Assembly: GCF_017163705.1 (NCBI RefSeq)
Contig: NZ_JAFIWB010000024.1
Location: 1-64,000, forward strand
Length of the DNA: 64,000 nucleotides
Source: Xanthomonas bonasiae
GTDB taxonomy: Bacteria > Pseudomonadota > Gammaproteobacteria > Xanthomonadales > Xanthomonadaceae
Reading direction: 5' to 3'
The notes beneath the pieces were generated by a model. The model was not told the DNA's origin. It saw only the letters and a list, made by a program, of their open reading frames with translations, and searched no databases. The position numbers were made by a program, and so were the translations under genes. This document shows, piece after piece, positions 15,919 through 24,851 of the stretch (the first letter of the stretch is position 1; each line of letters opens with the position of its first letter).

Positions 15919-17388
15919 ATGAACAACCCCAGCACTCCCCTGGCCCTTGCCGCGACCTGGCAGGGCGCGCTGTTCGACGGCGACTGGATCGCCGCGGCCG
16001 ACACCCTCGAGGTGATCGAACCGGGATCCGGCCAGCCGCTGTATTCGGTCGGCAAGGCCGGGCCGGCCGAGGTCGGCGCCGCGGTGGCGAAGGCGCGCGC
16101 GGCGCAGCGCGCCTGGGCCGCGACGCCGCCGCGCGAGCGTGCCGCGGTGTTCCATCGCGCCGCGGCGATCCTGCAGGAACAGGCGGCCGCGGCCGCGGCG
16201 CTGATCGCGCGCGAGACCGGCGGCATCCTGGCCAAGGGCGAGCACGAAGTGCGCGAGGCGATCGTGCTGCTGCAGCGCGCCGCGGCGATGCCGTTGCACG
16301 CCAGCGGGCAGGTGCTGCCGAGCGCGCCGGGCCGCTTGAGCCTGGCGCGGCAGCTGCCGCTGGGCGTGATCGGGGTGATCTCGCCGTTCAATTTCCCGCT
16401 GGTGCTGTCGTTGCGCTCGGTGGCGCCGGCGCTGGCGGTCGGCAACGCGGTGGTGCTCAAGCCCGATCCGCGGACGCCGTATGCCGGCGGCTTCGTCATC
16501 GCCGAGGTGCTGGCCGCGGCCGGCCTGCCCAAGGGCCTGCTGCACGTGCTGCCCGGCGGCGCCGATGCCGGCCAGGCGCTGGTCGAGGCGCCCGGCGTGC
16601 CGATGATCGCGTTCACCGGTTCCACCGCGGCCGGCCGCAAGATCGGCGAGCTGGCCGGCAGGCACCTGAAGAAGGTCTCGCTGGAACTGGGCGGCAAGAA
16701 CGCGCTGATCGTGCTGGAGGACGCCGACCTGGAGCGCGCGGTCTCGGCGATCGCGTTCGGCGCCTACTTCCACCAGGGCCAGATCTGCATGGCCACCGGC
16801 CGCGTGCTGGTCCAGCGCGGCATCGCCGCCGAGTTGACCCGGCGCCTGGCCGAGAAGGCGCGGCACCTGCCGGTCGGCGATCCGGCCAGCGGCCAGGTCG
16901 CGCTCGGGCCGATCATCGACCGGCGCCAGCTGCAGAACGTGGTGGACATCGTCGCCGCCTCGGTGGCGGCCGGCGCGGTGGTCGAGGCCGGCGGCAGTCA
17001 CGAGGGCCTGTTCTACGCGCCGACCGTGCTGTCCAACGTGCAGCCGGGCATGCGCGCGTTCGAGGAGGAGGTGTTCGGACCGGTCGCCAACATCATCGTG
17101 TTCGACAGCGACGACGAGGCGGTGGCATTGGCCAACCGCACCGAGTACGGCCTGTCGGCCGGAGTGATCTCGGCCTCGGTCGGCCGCGCGCTGGCGATCG
17201 GCGAGCGCCTGCACACCGGTTTGCTGCACATCAACGACCAGACTGTGGCGGACGAGGTGGTCAACCCGTTCGGCGGCACCGGCGCCTCCGGCAACGGCAC
17301 CAGCGTCGGCGGCCCGGCCGACTGGGAGCAGTACACCCACTGGCAGTGGGTCACGATCCAGGATGCGGTGCCGCAGTACCCGTACTGA
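15919..17388 (+). CDS. vdh: Aldehyde dehydrogenase, vanillin/benzaldehyde type
   Basis: 489 residues of the NAD(P)-dependent ALDH fold. The catalytic Cys is in HQGQICMATG and the general base Glu in SLELGGKNALIV. The proline-rich ISPFNFPLVLSLRSVAPAL and the GSTAAGRKIGE nucleotide loop are typical of the XylC/vanillin dehydrogenase branch. The operon's hydratase/lyase releases vanillin or 4-hydroxybenzaldehyde, which this enzyme would oxidise to vanillate or 4-hydroxybenzoate. It could also act on coniferyl aldehyde from the preceding SDR. Confidence 0.85.
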   Translation: MNNPSTPLALAATWQGALFDGDWIAAADTLEVIEPGSGQPLYSVGKAGPAEVGAAVAKARAAQRAWAATPPRERAAVFHRAAAILQEQAAAAAALIARETGGILAKGEHEVREAIVLLQRAAAMPLHASGQVLPSAPGRLSLARQLPLGVIGVISPFNFPLVLSLRSVAPALAVGNAVVLKPDPRTPYAGGFVIAEVLAAAGLPKGLLHVLPGGADAGQALVEAPGVPMIAFTGSTAAGRKIGELAGRHLKKVSLELGGKNALIVLEDADLERAVSAIAFGAYFHQGQICMATGRVLVQRGIAAELTRRLAEKARHLPVGDPASGQVALGPIIDRRQLQNVVDIVAASVAAGAVVEAGGSHEGLFYAPTVLSNVQPGMRAFEEEVFGPVANIIVFDSDDEAVALANRTEYGLSAGVISASVGRALAIGERLHTGLLHINDQTVADEVVNPFGGTGASGNGTSVGGPADWEQYTHWQWVTIQDAVPQYPY

Positions 17389-17402
17389 GCGCCATGCTTA
17401 AG

Positions 17403-17627
17403 CCCCTCTCCCACCGGGAGAGGGGTTGGGGGCGCCGCAGGAAATCCACAGAAGCCGCCATGACGAACGCGTCGCCACGCGTCAGCCAAGGTGAACCACG
17501 ATGATGCTGTTGCTGGATCGTTTGCCTCACTGGCGCGTGGCGACGCGTTCGTCGTCACTGCAGCGTTGGATTTCTCGCGGCGCCCCTCATCCGCCCCTTC
17601 GGGGCACCTTCTCCCGATGGGAGAAGG
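17403..17627. repeat. BIME-like composite inverted repeat between vdh and the hydratase gene
   Basis: The 275-bp gap holds a large imperfect inverted repeat. Outer hairpins are CCCCTCTCCC/GGGAGAGGGG (17403-17425) and CCTTCTCCC/GGGAGAAGG (17607-17627). Inner arms include a perfect 20-bp pair, 17462-17481 with 17534-17553, inside longer similar flanks that both contain GAAATCCA and GGCGCCGC. The CCCCTCTCCC hairpin recurs at 24706-24728, so the unit is dispersed. It may fold in the operon mRNA and act as attenuator or stability element. Confidence 0.8.
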
Positions 17628-17663
17628 GAGTTCCCATTCTCCCCCCCACCGAGGTCGATCCAC

Positions 17664-18503
17664 ATGAGCATCAAACCCGAACACGACACCGTCGCCTATG
17701 CCGTCGAGGACGGCGTGGCCTGGGTGAAATTCAACCGCCCGGAGAAGCGCAACGCGATGAGCCCGGCGCTCAACCGCAGGATGCTCGAGGTCCTGGATGA
17801 ACTCGAATTCCGCGACGACGTGCGCGTGCTGGTGCTGACCGGCGAGGGCAGCGCCTGGACCGCCGGCATGGACCTGCAGGAATACTTCCGCGACACCGAG
17901 GCGCACGGCCTGGCCGGCACGCGCAAGGCGCAGCGCGAGAGCTACGGCTGGTGGCGGCGCCTGCGCTGGTACCAGAAGCCGACCATCGCGATGGTCAACG
18001 GCTGGTGCTTCGGCGGCGGCTACGGCCCCCTGTTCGCCTGCGACCTGGCCTTCGCCGACGAGGACGCAAAGTTCGGCCTGTCCGAGATCAACTGGGGCAT
18101 CCTGCCCGGCGGCGGCGCCTCCAAGGTGGCGGCCGAACTGCTGTCGTTCCGGCGCGCGATGTACCACGCGATGCTCGGCGAACCGATCGATGGCCGCACC
18201 GCCGCCGAGTGGGGCCTGGTCAACGAGGCGCTGCCGGGCGAGCGCCTGCGCGCGCGCGTGGCGGAGGTGGCGCAGGCGCTGTCGAAGAAGAATCCGGTGG
18301 CGCTGAAGGCGACCAAGGACGCGGTGCGGCGCGTGCGCGAAATGACCTACGAGAACGCCGAGGACTATCTGGTGCGCGCGCAGGAAGCGGCCAACAGCTA
18401 CGACGACGGCCGCAAGGAAGGGCTGAAGCAGTTCCTGGACGAGAAGAGCTACAAGCCCGGCCTGGGCGCCTACGATCTGTCCCGGCAACGCCGCGACGCC
18501 TGA
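17664..18503 (+). CDS. ech: Hydroxycinnamoyl-CoA hydratase/lyase (feruloyl-CoA hydratase/lyase)
   Basis: 279 residues of the crotonase fold. The active-site features of the feruloyl-CoA branch are present: TAGMDLQEYF near residue 65, the oxyanion loop NGWCFGGGYGPL, and the catalytic Glu in FGLSEINWGILPGGG. The enzyme hydrates p-coumaroyl-, caffeoyl- or feruloyl-CoA and cleaves off acetyl-CoA, leaving the benzaldehyde. It sits between vdh and ferA as in other hydroxycinnamate clusters. The C-terminus YKPGLGAYDLSRQ is typical of this group and not of fatty-acid enoyl-CoA hydratases. Confidence 0.93.
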   Translation: MSIKPEHDTVAYAVEDGVAWVKFNRPEKRNAMSPALNRRMLEVLDELEFRDDVRVLVLTGEGSAWTAGMDLQEYFRDTEAHGLAGTRKAQRESYGWWRRLRWYQKPTIAMVNGWCFGGGYGPLFACDLAFADEDAKFGLSEINWGILPGGGASKVAAELLSFRRAMYHAMLGEPIDGRTAAEWGLVNEALPGERLRARVAEVAQALSKKNPVALKATKDAVRRVREMTYENAEDYLVRAQEAANSYDDGRKEGLKQFLDEKSYKPGLGAYDLSRQRRDA

Positions 18504-18519
18504 GCACAGCGAGGTCACG

Positions 18520-20673
18520 ATGGACATGAGCACGACTGCCGCCGCGCCGCCGCTGGGCGCGGTGCGGACCCCGGTGCAGCGGCTGCTGGAACCGGCTTCG
18601 ATCGCCATCGTCGGCGCCTCGCCGACGCCGGGCGCGCTCGGCGCCTCGGTGTTGGGCAATCTCGAACGCAACGGCTATGCCGGACAGATCCATTTGATCA
18701 ACCCCAAGCGCGAAGAGATCGGCGGGCGGCCGTGTCTGGCGTCGATCGCGCTTCTGCCCGATGGCGTGGACGTGGCGGTGCTGGCGATCCCGCAGCCGGC
18801 GGTGCTAGACGCGGTGCGCGCGCTGGCCGCGCGCGGCGTGGGCGCGGCGGTGATCTTCTCCTCCGGTTTCGCCGAGGCCGGCGAGGCGGGCCAGGCGCAG
18901 CAGCGCGAGATCGCGCGGATCGCCGCGGCGGCCGGCATGCTGGTCGAAGGCCCCAACTGCCTGGGTTGCATCAACTACCTGGCGCGCATCCCGCTGACCT
19001 TCATCGAAGCCGACGTCAGCGCCGAACAGGCCGCGCGCAACCGCGCCGCGCCGGCGATCGGCATCCTCTCGCAGAGCGGGGCGATGATGACGGTGCTCAA
19101 CACCACGCTGGCCAGCCGCGACCTGCCGCTGTCCTATGCGATCTCCACCGGCAACGAGGCCGCCAGCCACATCGAGGACTACCTCGACTTCCTGCTCGAT
19201 CACGCCGGCACGCGGGTGATCGCGATGATCGCCGAACAGTTCCGCCAGCCGCGCCGGCTGCTGGCGCTGGCGCGGCGCGCGCGCGCGGCCGGTACGCGGC
19301 TGGTGTTGCTGCATCCGGGCAAGAGCAGCGCCGCGCGCGACTCCGCCGCCACCCATACCGGCGCGCTCGCCGGCGACTACCAGGTGATGCGCACGCTGGT
19401 CGAACGCGCCGGCGTGGTGTTCGCCGACACCCTGGAAGAACTGGGCGACATCGCCGAGATCGCGCTGCGCTGCCCGCGCCTGCCGGCGGCGGGCACCGCG
19501 ATCCTGGGCGAGTCCGGCGCGTTCAAGGCGCTGTGCCTGGACCTGTGCGAAGACCTGGGGCTGGCCCTGCCGCCGCTGCACGACGGCGATTCCCCGGCGC
19601 TGCGCGCGGCCATGCCGGCATTCGTCGCGGTCAGCAATCCGCTCGATCTCACCGCGCAGGGACTGGTCGATCCGGACCTGTACCAGCGCACCCTGGCGGC
19701 GTTGTTCGACGACCCGCGCTTCGCCACGATCGTGGTCGGCCTGATCCAGACCGATCCGGTGACCTGCGCGATCAAGCTGCCGCCGGTGCTGCGCGCGGTG
19801 CGCGAGCTGCGCCCGCACAAGGCGGTGATCTTCGCCGGCCTCGACGAGGGCGCCGCGCTGCCGGCCGACTATTTGGCGCAGTTGCGCGAAGTGGGCGTGC
19901 CGTACTTCCCCAGCAGCGAACGCGCGCTGCGCGCCATCGCACGCCTGGCGGCGCTGGCCGAGCGCGATTTCGACGAAGCCGCGGCGGTGGCGGTGCAGGT
20001 CGCGTTGCCGGCGCAGGGCGGGGTGATTCCCGAGCATCGTGCCAAGGCGCTGCTGGCCCCGCTCGGGCTGCCGTTCGCGCGCGGCGAACTGGCCGCCACG
20101 CTGCAGCAGGCGCAGGCGGCTGCGGCGCGGATCGGCTATCCGGTGGCGCTGAAGGTGCAGTCGGTCGAGCTGGGCCACAAGAGCGATGTCGGCGGCGTGA
20201 TCCTCGGCCTCGGCGACGCCGCGGCGCTGGCGGAAGGCTGGGAACGGCTGCACGCCAATCTCGCCCGGCATGCGCCGGATGCGCCGCTGGAGGGCGTGCT
20301 GGTCGAGGCGATGGGCGAGCGCGGCATGGAGATGATCGTCGGCGCACGCCACGATCCGCAGTGGGGGCCGGTGATCCTGGTCGGCTTCGGTGGCGTCGCC
20401 GCCGAGGTGCTGCGCGACGTGCGCCTGCTCGCGCCGGACCTGCCGGCGGCGTCGGTGATCGGCGAACTGCAACGGCTCAAGGGCGCGGCGCTGCTGCACG
20501 GCCATCGCGGCGCGCCGGCGCTGGACGTGGCCGCACTGGCGGAGCTGGTGGTGCGGCTGGGCAGCGTGCTGCGCGCCGAACCGCGGATCCGCGAGATCGA
20601 CCTCAATCCGGTGATCGTCTATCCGCAAGGGCGCGGCGTGCTCGCGCTGGATGCGCTGATGCTGATCGACTGA
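18520..20673 (+). CDS. ferA: ADP-forming acyl-CoA synthetase, probable feruloyl-CoA synthetase
   Basis: 717 residues. In order: a CoA-binding Rossmann domain (SIAIVGASPTPGALGASVLG), two succinyl-CoA-synthetase-like domains carrying the phospho-histidine region ATHTGALAGDYQ, and a C-terminal ATP-grasp domain (VALKVQSVELGHKSDVGGVI). This is the NDP-forming acetate-CoA-ligase superfamily, not the AMP-forming Fcs type. FerA of Sphingobium is the known feruloyl-CoA synthetase of this superfamily. The gene starts 16 bp after ech, with GAGG just upstream, so it most likely supplies the CoA thioesters that Ech cleaves. Confidence 0.85.
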   Translation: MDMSTTAAAPPLGAVRTPVQRLLEPASIAIVGASPTPGALGASVLGNLERNGYAGQIHLINPKREEIGGRPCLASIALLPDGVDVAVLAIPQPAVLDAVRALAARGVGAAVIFSSGFAEAGEAGQAQQREIARIAAAAGMLVEGPNCLGCINYLARIPLTFIEADVSAEQAARNRAAPAIGILSQSGAMMTVLNTTLASRDLPLSYAISTGNEAASHIEDYLDFLLDHAGTRVIAMIAEQFRQPRRLLALARRARAAGTRLVLLHPGKSSAARDSAATHTGALAGDYQVMRTLVERAGVVFADTLEELGDIAEIALRCPRLPAAGTAILGESGAFKALCLDLCEDLGLALPPLHDGDSPALRAAMPAFVAVSNPLDLTAQGLVDPDLYQRTLAALFDDPRFATIVVGLIQTDPVTCAIKLPPVLRAVRELRPHKAVIFAGLDEGAALPADYLAQLREVGVPYFPSSERALRAIARLAALAERDFDEAAAVAVQVALPAQGGVIPEHRAKALLAPLGLPFARGELAATLQQAQAAAARIGYPVALKVQSVELGHKSDVGGVILGLGDAAALAEGWERLHANLARHAPDAPLEGVLVEAMGERGMEMIVGARHDPQWGPVILVGFGGVAAEVLRDVRLLAPDLPAASVIGELQRLKGAALLHGHRGAPALDVAALAELVVRLGSVLRAEPRIREIDLNPVIVYPQGRGVLALDALMLID

Positions 20674-20723
20674 TCCGGCCACCTGGCCGCCTTTCCACCA
20701 CGACCCCAGACCTGGAGCGAGCG

Positions 20724-21695
20724 ATGCAAGCCGATCCTTTCGACCCCTCGCGCCTGGCGCCCGACGTCCTCACGGCGCTGGCGACCATGGCCGCCGCTGC
20801 GGACGGCAAGCCGCCGTTGCATACCTTGCCGATGCCGGCGATGCGCCGCGCCTACCGCGAAATCACCACGGTGCTCGGCGGCGACGCGTGGCCGATGCGG
20901 GAGGCGCGCGACCTGCAGGCCGACGGGCCGCTCGGGCCGATTCCGTTGCGGCGCTATCTGCCCGCGGCGGCCGCGGCGCCGTCTGCGGCCATCGTGTACC
21001 TGCATGGCGGCGGCTGGATCCTGGGCGACCTGGACAGTCACGACAAGGTCTGCCGACGCCTGGCGCATGCCGCCGGCTGTGCGGTGATCGCGGTGGACTA
21101 CCGCTTGGCCCCGGAGCATCCGGCGCCCGCCGGTCCCGAGGACGTGCTGGCGGCGATCCGTTGGCTGCACGCGCACGCCGCGGAACTGGCGCTGGATCCG
21201 GCACGCCTCGCGGTGGCCGGCGACAGCGCTGGCGGCGGCCTGGCCGCCATGGCCTGCCAGGCGTTGCGCGGCAGCGCGGTGGCCTTGCGCGCGCAGGTGC
21301 TGTTCTATCCGGGGACCGACCTGTCGCCCGGCGGCGATGCGTTTCCTTCGCGGCGCAGGAACGGCGCGGTACCGCCGTTGACGTTGGAGCTGATGCAGGC
21401 CATGTCCGGTCCGTTCCTGTCCTCGGGCCTGGACCCGCGCGACCCGCGCCTGTCGCCGCTGCAGGCAGCGGACGTGTCCGGATTGCCGCCGGCGCTGGTC
21501 TTCACCGCCGAATGCGATGCGCTGCTCGACGACGGCCGCCTGTATGCCGATGCATTGCGCACCGCGGGCGTACCGGTGGAGTACGTCGAACTGCCCGGCA
21601 TGGTCCACGGCTTCATCGAGATGGCGGGCGTGTTGCCGGCTGCGGTGCAGGCGATCGAGCGTAGCGGCGCGTTCCTGCGCGAGCGCCTGGCTTGA
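20724..21695 (+). CDS. HSL-family alpha/beta hydrolase (esterase)
   Basis: 323 residues without a signal peptide. The HSL hallmark HGGGWILGDLDSHDK, the nucleophile motif GDSAGGGLAA, an Asp in ECDALLDDG and His in GMVHGFIEM complete the triad. It follows ferA by 50 bp and probably ends the hydroxycinnamate operon. Its neighbours suggest an ester of a hydroxycinnamate, perhaps chlorogenate (caffeoylquinate), as substrate, but sequence alone shows only a carboxylesterase. It would act in the cytoplasm. Confidence 0.85.
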   Translation: MQADPFDPSRLAPDVLTALATMAAAADGKPPLHTLPMPAMRRAYREITTVLGGDAWPMREARDLQADGPLGPIPLRRYLPAAAAAPSAAIVYLHGGGWILGDLDSHDKVCRRLAHAAGCAVIAVDYRLAPEHPAPAGPEDVLAAIRWLHAHAAELALDPARLAVAGDSAGGGLAAMACQALRGSAVALRAQVLFYPGTDLSPGGDAFPSRRRNGAVPPLTLELMQAMSGPFLSSGLDPRDPRLSPLQAADVSGLPPALVFTAECDALLDDGRLYADALRTAGVPVEYVELPGMVHGFIEMAGVLPAAVQAIERSGAFLRERLA

Positions 21696-21755
21696 GCGAT
21701 GCGGGCAGGCCGATCCCGATCGCGCCGATAGGCGCACCCGGCAGCGCGGGCGTTC

Positions 21756-22679
21756 CTAGCGCGTTGCCGGCGCGCCGACGCCGCCCTGCTGCGCGCGGCG
21801 GAACGCATTCGGCGAACAGCCGGCATTGCGGGCGAAATAGCGGCTGAAATAGGCCGCGTCGGCGAACCCCAGCCAGGTGGCGATCTGCTGCACGCTCAGC
21901 GAGGTGTAGACCAGGCTGCGCTGCGCCTCCAGCATCACCCGCCGCTGCAGCAACTGCAGCGGCGCGGCGTTGGCATGCTGCCGGCACACCGCGCCGAGGT
22001 GGCTGGCGCTGAGTCCCAACTGGTCGGCATAGCGCTGCAGCGGCCAGTGTTCGCGATAGTGCCGGTCCACCAGGGCGAGGAAGCCGCGAACGTGCTCGCT
22101 GCCGCGGTCGTGGCCGCTGTCCGCACCCGGCGCCGGTTGCTGCAGCACGCGCCGCGCGGTCCACACCAGCAACTGGCCGGCCAGCGCGTGCAGCATCGGC
22201 ACCCGGCCTTCGCGGCGGTGCGCGTGTTCGGTGGCGAGTCCGGCGAAGCAGGCGTCGAGCATGGCGCGGTCGCGCCCGACGTCCAGGCAGGCAGGTCGCG
22301 CCAGCGCCTGCGCCATCTGCGGCCACTGCGCGTGCCAGGCCTGCAGCAGCGCGGCGGACAGGGTGACGATGTGGCCGCGGATGCGGCGATGGAAATCGAA
22401 GCCGTGCACGTACAGCGGCGGCATCCACACCAGCGCGGCCCGATCCACCCGCTGGCTGCGCCCGTCGATGTGGATCCCGGCCGGGCCGCTCTGCACGTAC
22501 AGCAATTGCGACAGATCGTGGTGCCGGTGCGGCCGGATCCGCCAGCCGTGCAGGCGGCTGCGCGCCGCGATCGACTCCCAGTGCAGCGCATCGGGCGCGG
22601 TGGCGTCGCCGGTTTCGCCGTACAGGCGGAACGCGGGGACGGGGTGGGCCTGAACGGGCGGTTCGGTGATCGCAGCCAT
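21756..22679 (-). CDS. pobR: AraC-family activator of pobA (PobR)
   Basis: 307 residues. An N-terminal cupin-like sensor domain (HRHHDLSQLLYVQSGPAGIH) precedes two C-terminal helix-turn-helix motifs (YADQLGLSASHLGAVCR and IATWLGFADAAYFSRYFARN). It is divergent from pobA across 100 bp, the arrangement of AraC-type pobR genes that activate 4-hydroxybenzoate hydroxylase in Pseudomonas and Xanthomonas. The ligand is probably 4-hydroxybenzoate. It converges with the esterase gene. Confidence 0.88.
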   Translation of the reverse strand: MAAITEPPVQAHPVPAFRLYGETGDATAPDALHWESIAARSRLHGWRIRPHRHHDLSQLLYVQSGPAGIHIDGRSQRVDRAALVWMPPLYVHGFDFHRRIRGHIVTLSAALLQAWHAQWPQMAQALARPACLDVGRDRAMLDACFAGLATEHAHRREGRVPMLHALAGQLLVWTARRVLQQPAPGADSGHDRGSEHVRGFLALVDRHYREHWPLQRYADQLGLSASHLGAVCRQHANAAPLQLLQRRVMLEAQRSLVYTSLSVQQIATWLGFADAAYFSRYFARNAGCSPNAFRRAQQGGVGAPATR

Positions 22680-22680
22680 C

Positions 22681-23973
<1,293 letters not shown>

Positions 23974-24024
23974 TTGGGTCGGCGTGGCGCTGGATGGGGT
24001 TTGCCTATCGGTTCCTGCGCTCCC

Positions 24025-24049
24025 TGTAGGAGCGGCTTCAGCCGCGACG
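24025..24049 (+). repeat. Half copy of the dispersed TGTAGGAGCGGCTTCAGCCG repeat
   Basis: Only one arm of the family seen complete at 54723-54790 is present. It still contains the small internal hairpin GCGGCT-TC-AGCCGC. It begins the repeat island between pobA and vanB. Confidence 0.8.
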
Positions 24050-24148
24050 AACGAAGCCTCACCGCGGCCGATCTCGTTCACTGCGGGCGCTGGATCATTT
24101 CTGATCCGGATGTTGTTTGGGATTCTGGAGTCACGGCTGAAGCGATCG

Positions 24149-24220
24149 CCAGAGCCAGAGCCAGAGCCAGAGCCAGAGTTAGAGTTAGAGTTAGAGTTAG
24201 AGCTAGAGCTAGAGTTAGAG
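24149..24220. repeat. Hexanucleotide array (CCAGAG/TTAGAG/CTAGAG), 12 units
   Basis: Five CCAGAG units are followed by four TTAGAG, two CTAGAG and one TTAGAG, with no interruption. Block-wise changes of unit type suggest successive slippage expansions. Reading frames through it are low-complexity artefacts. Confidence 0.95.
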
Positions 24221-24232
24221 CAAAGATTGAGA

Positions 24233-24472
24233 GCAAAAGCTTTCGCCTTGCGGCGAGTCACTTTTCTTTGCTTGTGCAAAGAAAAGTAACCAAAAGAAAG
24301 CACACCCCGCAGCGCGCCCTCCGCGCTGCGCGCTCCGGGTCCGCAGCCCCGACGGGCATTTTTCGATGGCACATCCATGTGCCAACGAAAAACGTCGCGC
24401 ATCCTGCGCGCCGCCCTTCGGGTATTCGCCCGCCGGGTCTGCCGCGCTGAGGGGGCCCGGAAGATCAAAAGC
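24233..24472. repeat. Structured intergenic element with serial hairpins, flanked by CAAAAGC
   Basis: The block has four inverted repeats in series. These are TCGCC-TTGC-GGCGA (24243-24256), the perfect 11-bp pair CTTTTCTTTGC/GCAAAGAAAAG (24261-24286, loop TTGT), GCAGCGCG/CGCGCTGC near 24309-24329, and a 16-bp near-perfect hairpin (24359-24392, TTTTTCGATGGCACAT). The direct repeat CAAAAGC stands at both ends (24233-24239 and 24466-24472). I recognise the segment as a kind that recurs in Xanthomonadaceae intergenic DNA, where it is often mis-annotated as short proteins. A mobile non-autonomous element or structured RNA are both possible. Confidence 0.7.
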
Positions 24473-24653
24473 ACAGCAGCAACAGCAACAGCAACAGCAT
24501 GAGCAGGAGCAAGAGCAGGAGCAGGAGCAAGAGCAGGAGCAAGAGCAGGAGCAGGAGCAGGAGCAAGAGCAGGAGCAAGAGCAGGAGCAAGAGCAGGAGC
24601 AAGAGCAAGAGCAGGAGCAAGAGCAAGAGCAAGAGCAAGAGCAAGAGCAACAG
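24471..24653. repeat. Hexanucleotide array (GAGCAG/GAGCAA), 25 units plus CAACAG leader
   Basis: An exact register of 25 six-base units runs from 24501 to 24650, mixing GAGCAG and GAGCAA, preceded by several AACAGC units. Frames through it read as poly-Glu/Gln, Ser/Arg/Lys or poly-Leu, none of which is a plausible gene. It is a simple-sequence tract likely to vary in length. Confidence 0.95.
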
Positions 24654-24705
24654 CCGGGTAAGGACAAGCGCGACGGTGGAAGTAACGGCGCTAGCGCGCT
24701 CTTAG

Positions 24706-24728
24706 CCCCTCTCCCATCGGGAGAGGGG
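24706..24728. repeat. CCCCTCTCCC hairpin repeat
   Basis: A perfect 10-bp stem CCCCTCTCCC/GGGAGAGGGG with a 3-base ATC loop, followed by TTGGGGTGAGGG. It is the same unit as at 17403-17425. The rest of the gap to vanB (24729-24851) shows nothing recognisable. Confidence 0.85.
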
Positions 24729-24851
24729 TTGGGGTGAGGGTACGGGCGTAGCCTGGCGCTGCTTCAAATTGCAGGAGGTTCCGCGCGTTCCCATATTCGC
24801 CTCGATGGGGCGCGTGTTAAATCCCACCCTGGCCGCTCGCGCGACGCGCGC

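Noticed and set aside
24149..24653. CRISPR-like array
   Set aside because: The units are contiguous six-base repeats with no spacers, and no cas gene is near.
24465..24705. Open frames reading poly-Leu, Glu-Gln or Ser-Arg-Lys repeats
   Set aside because: They are translations of a hexanucleotide array in all frames, with no ribosome site or non-repetitive domain.
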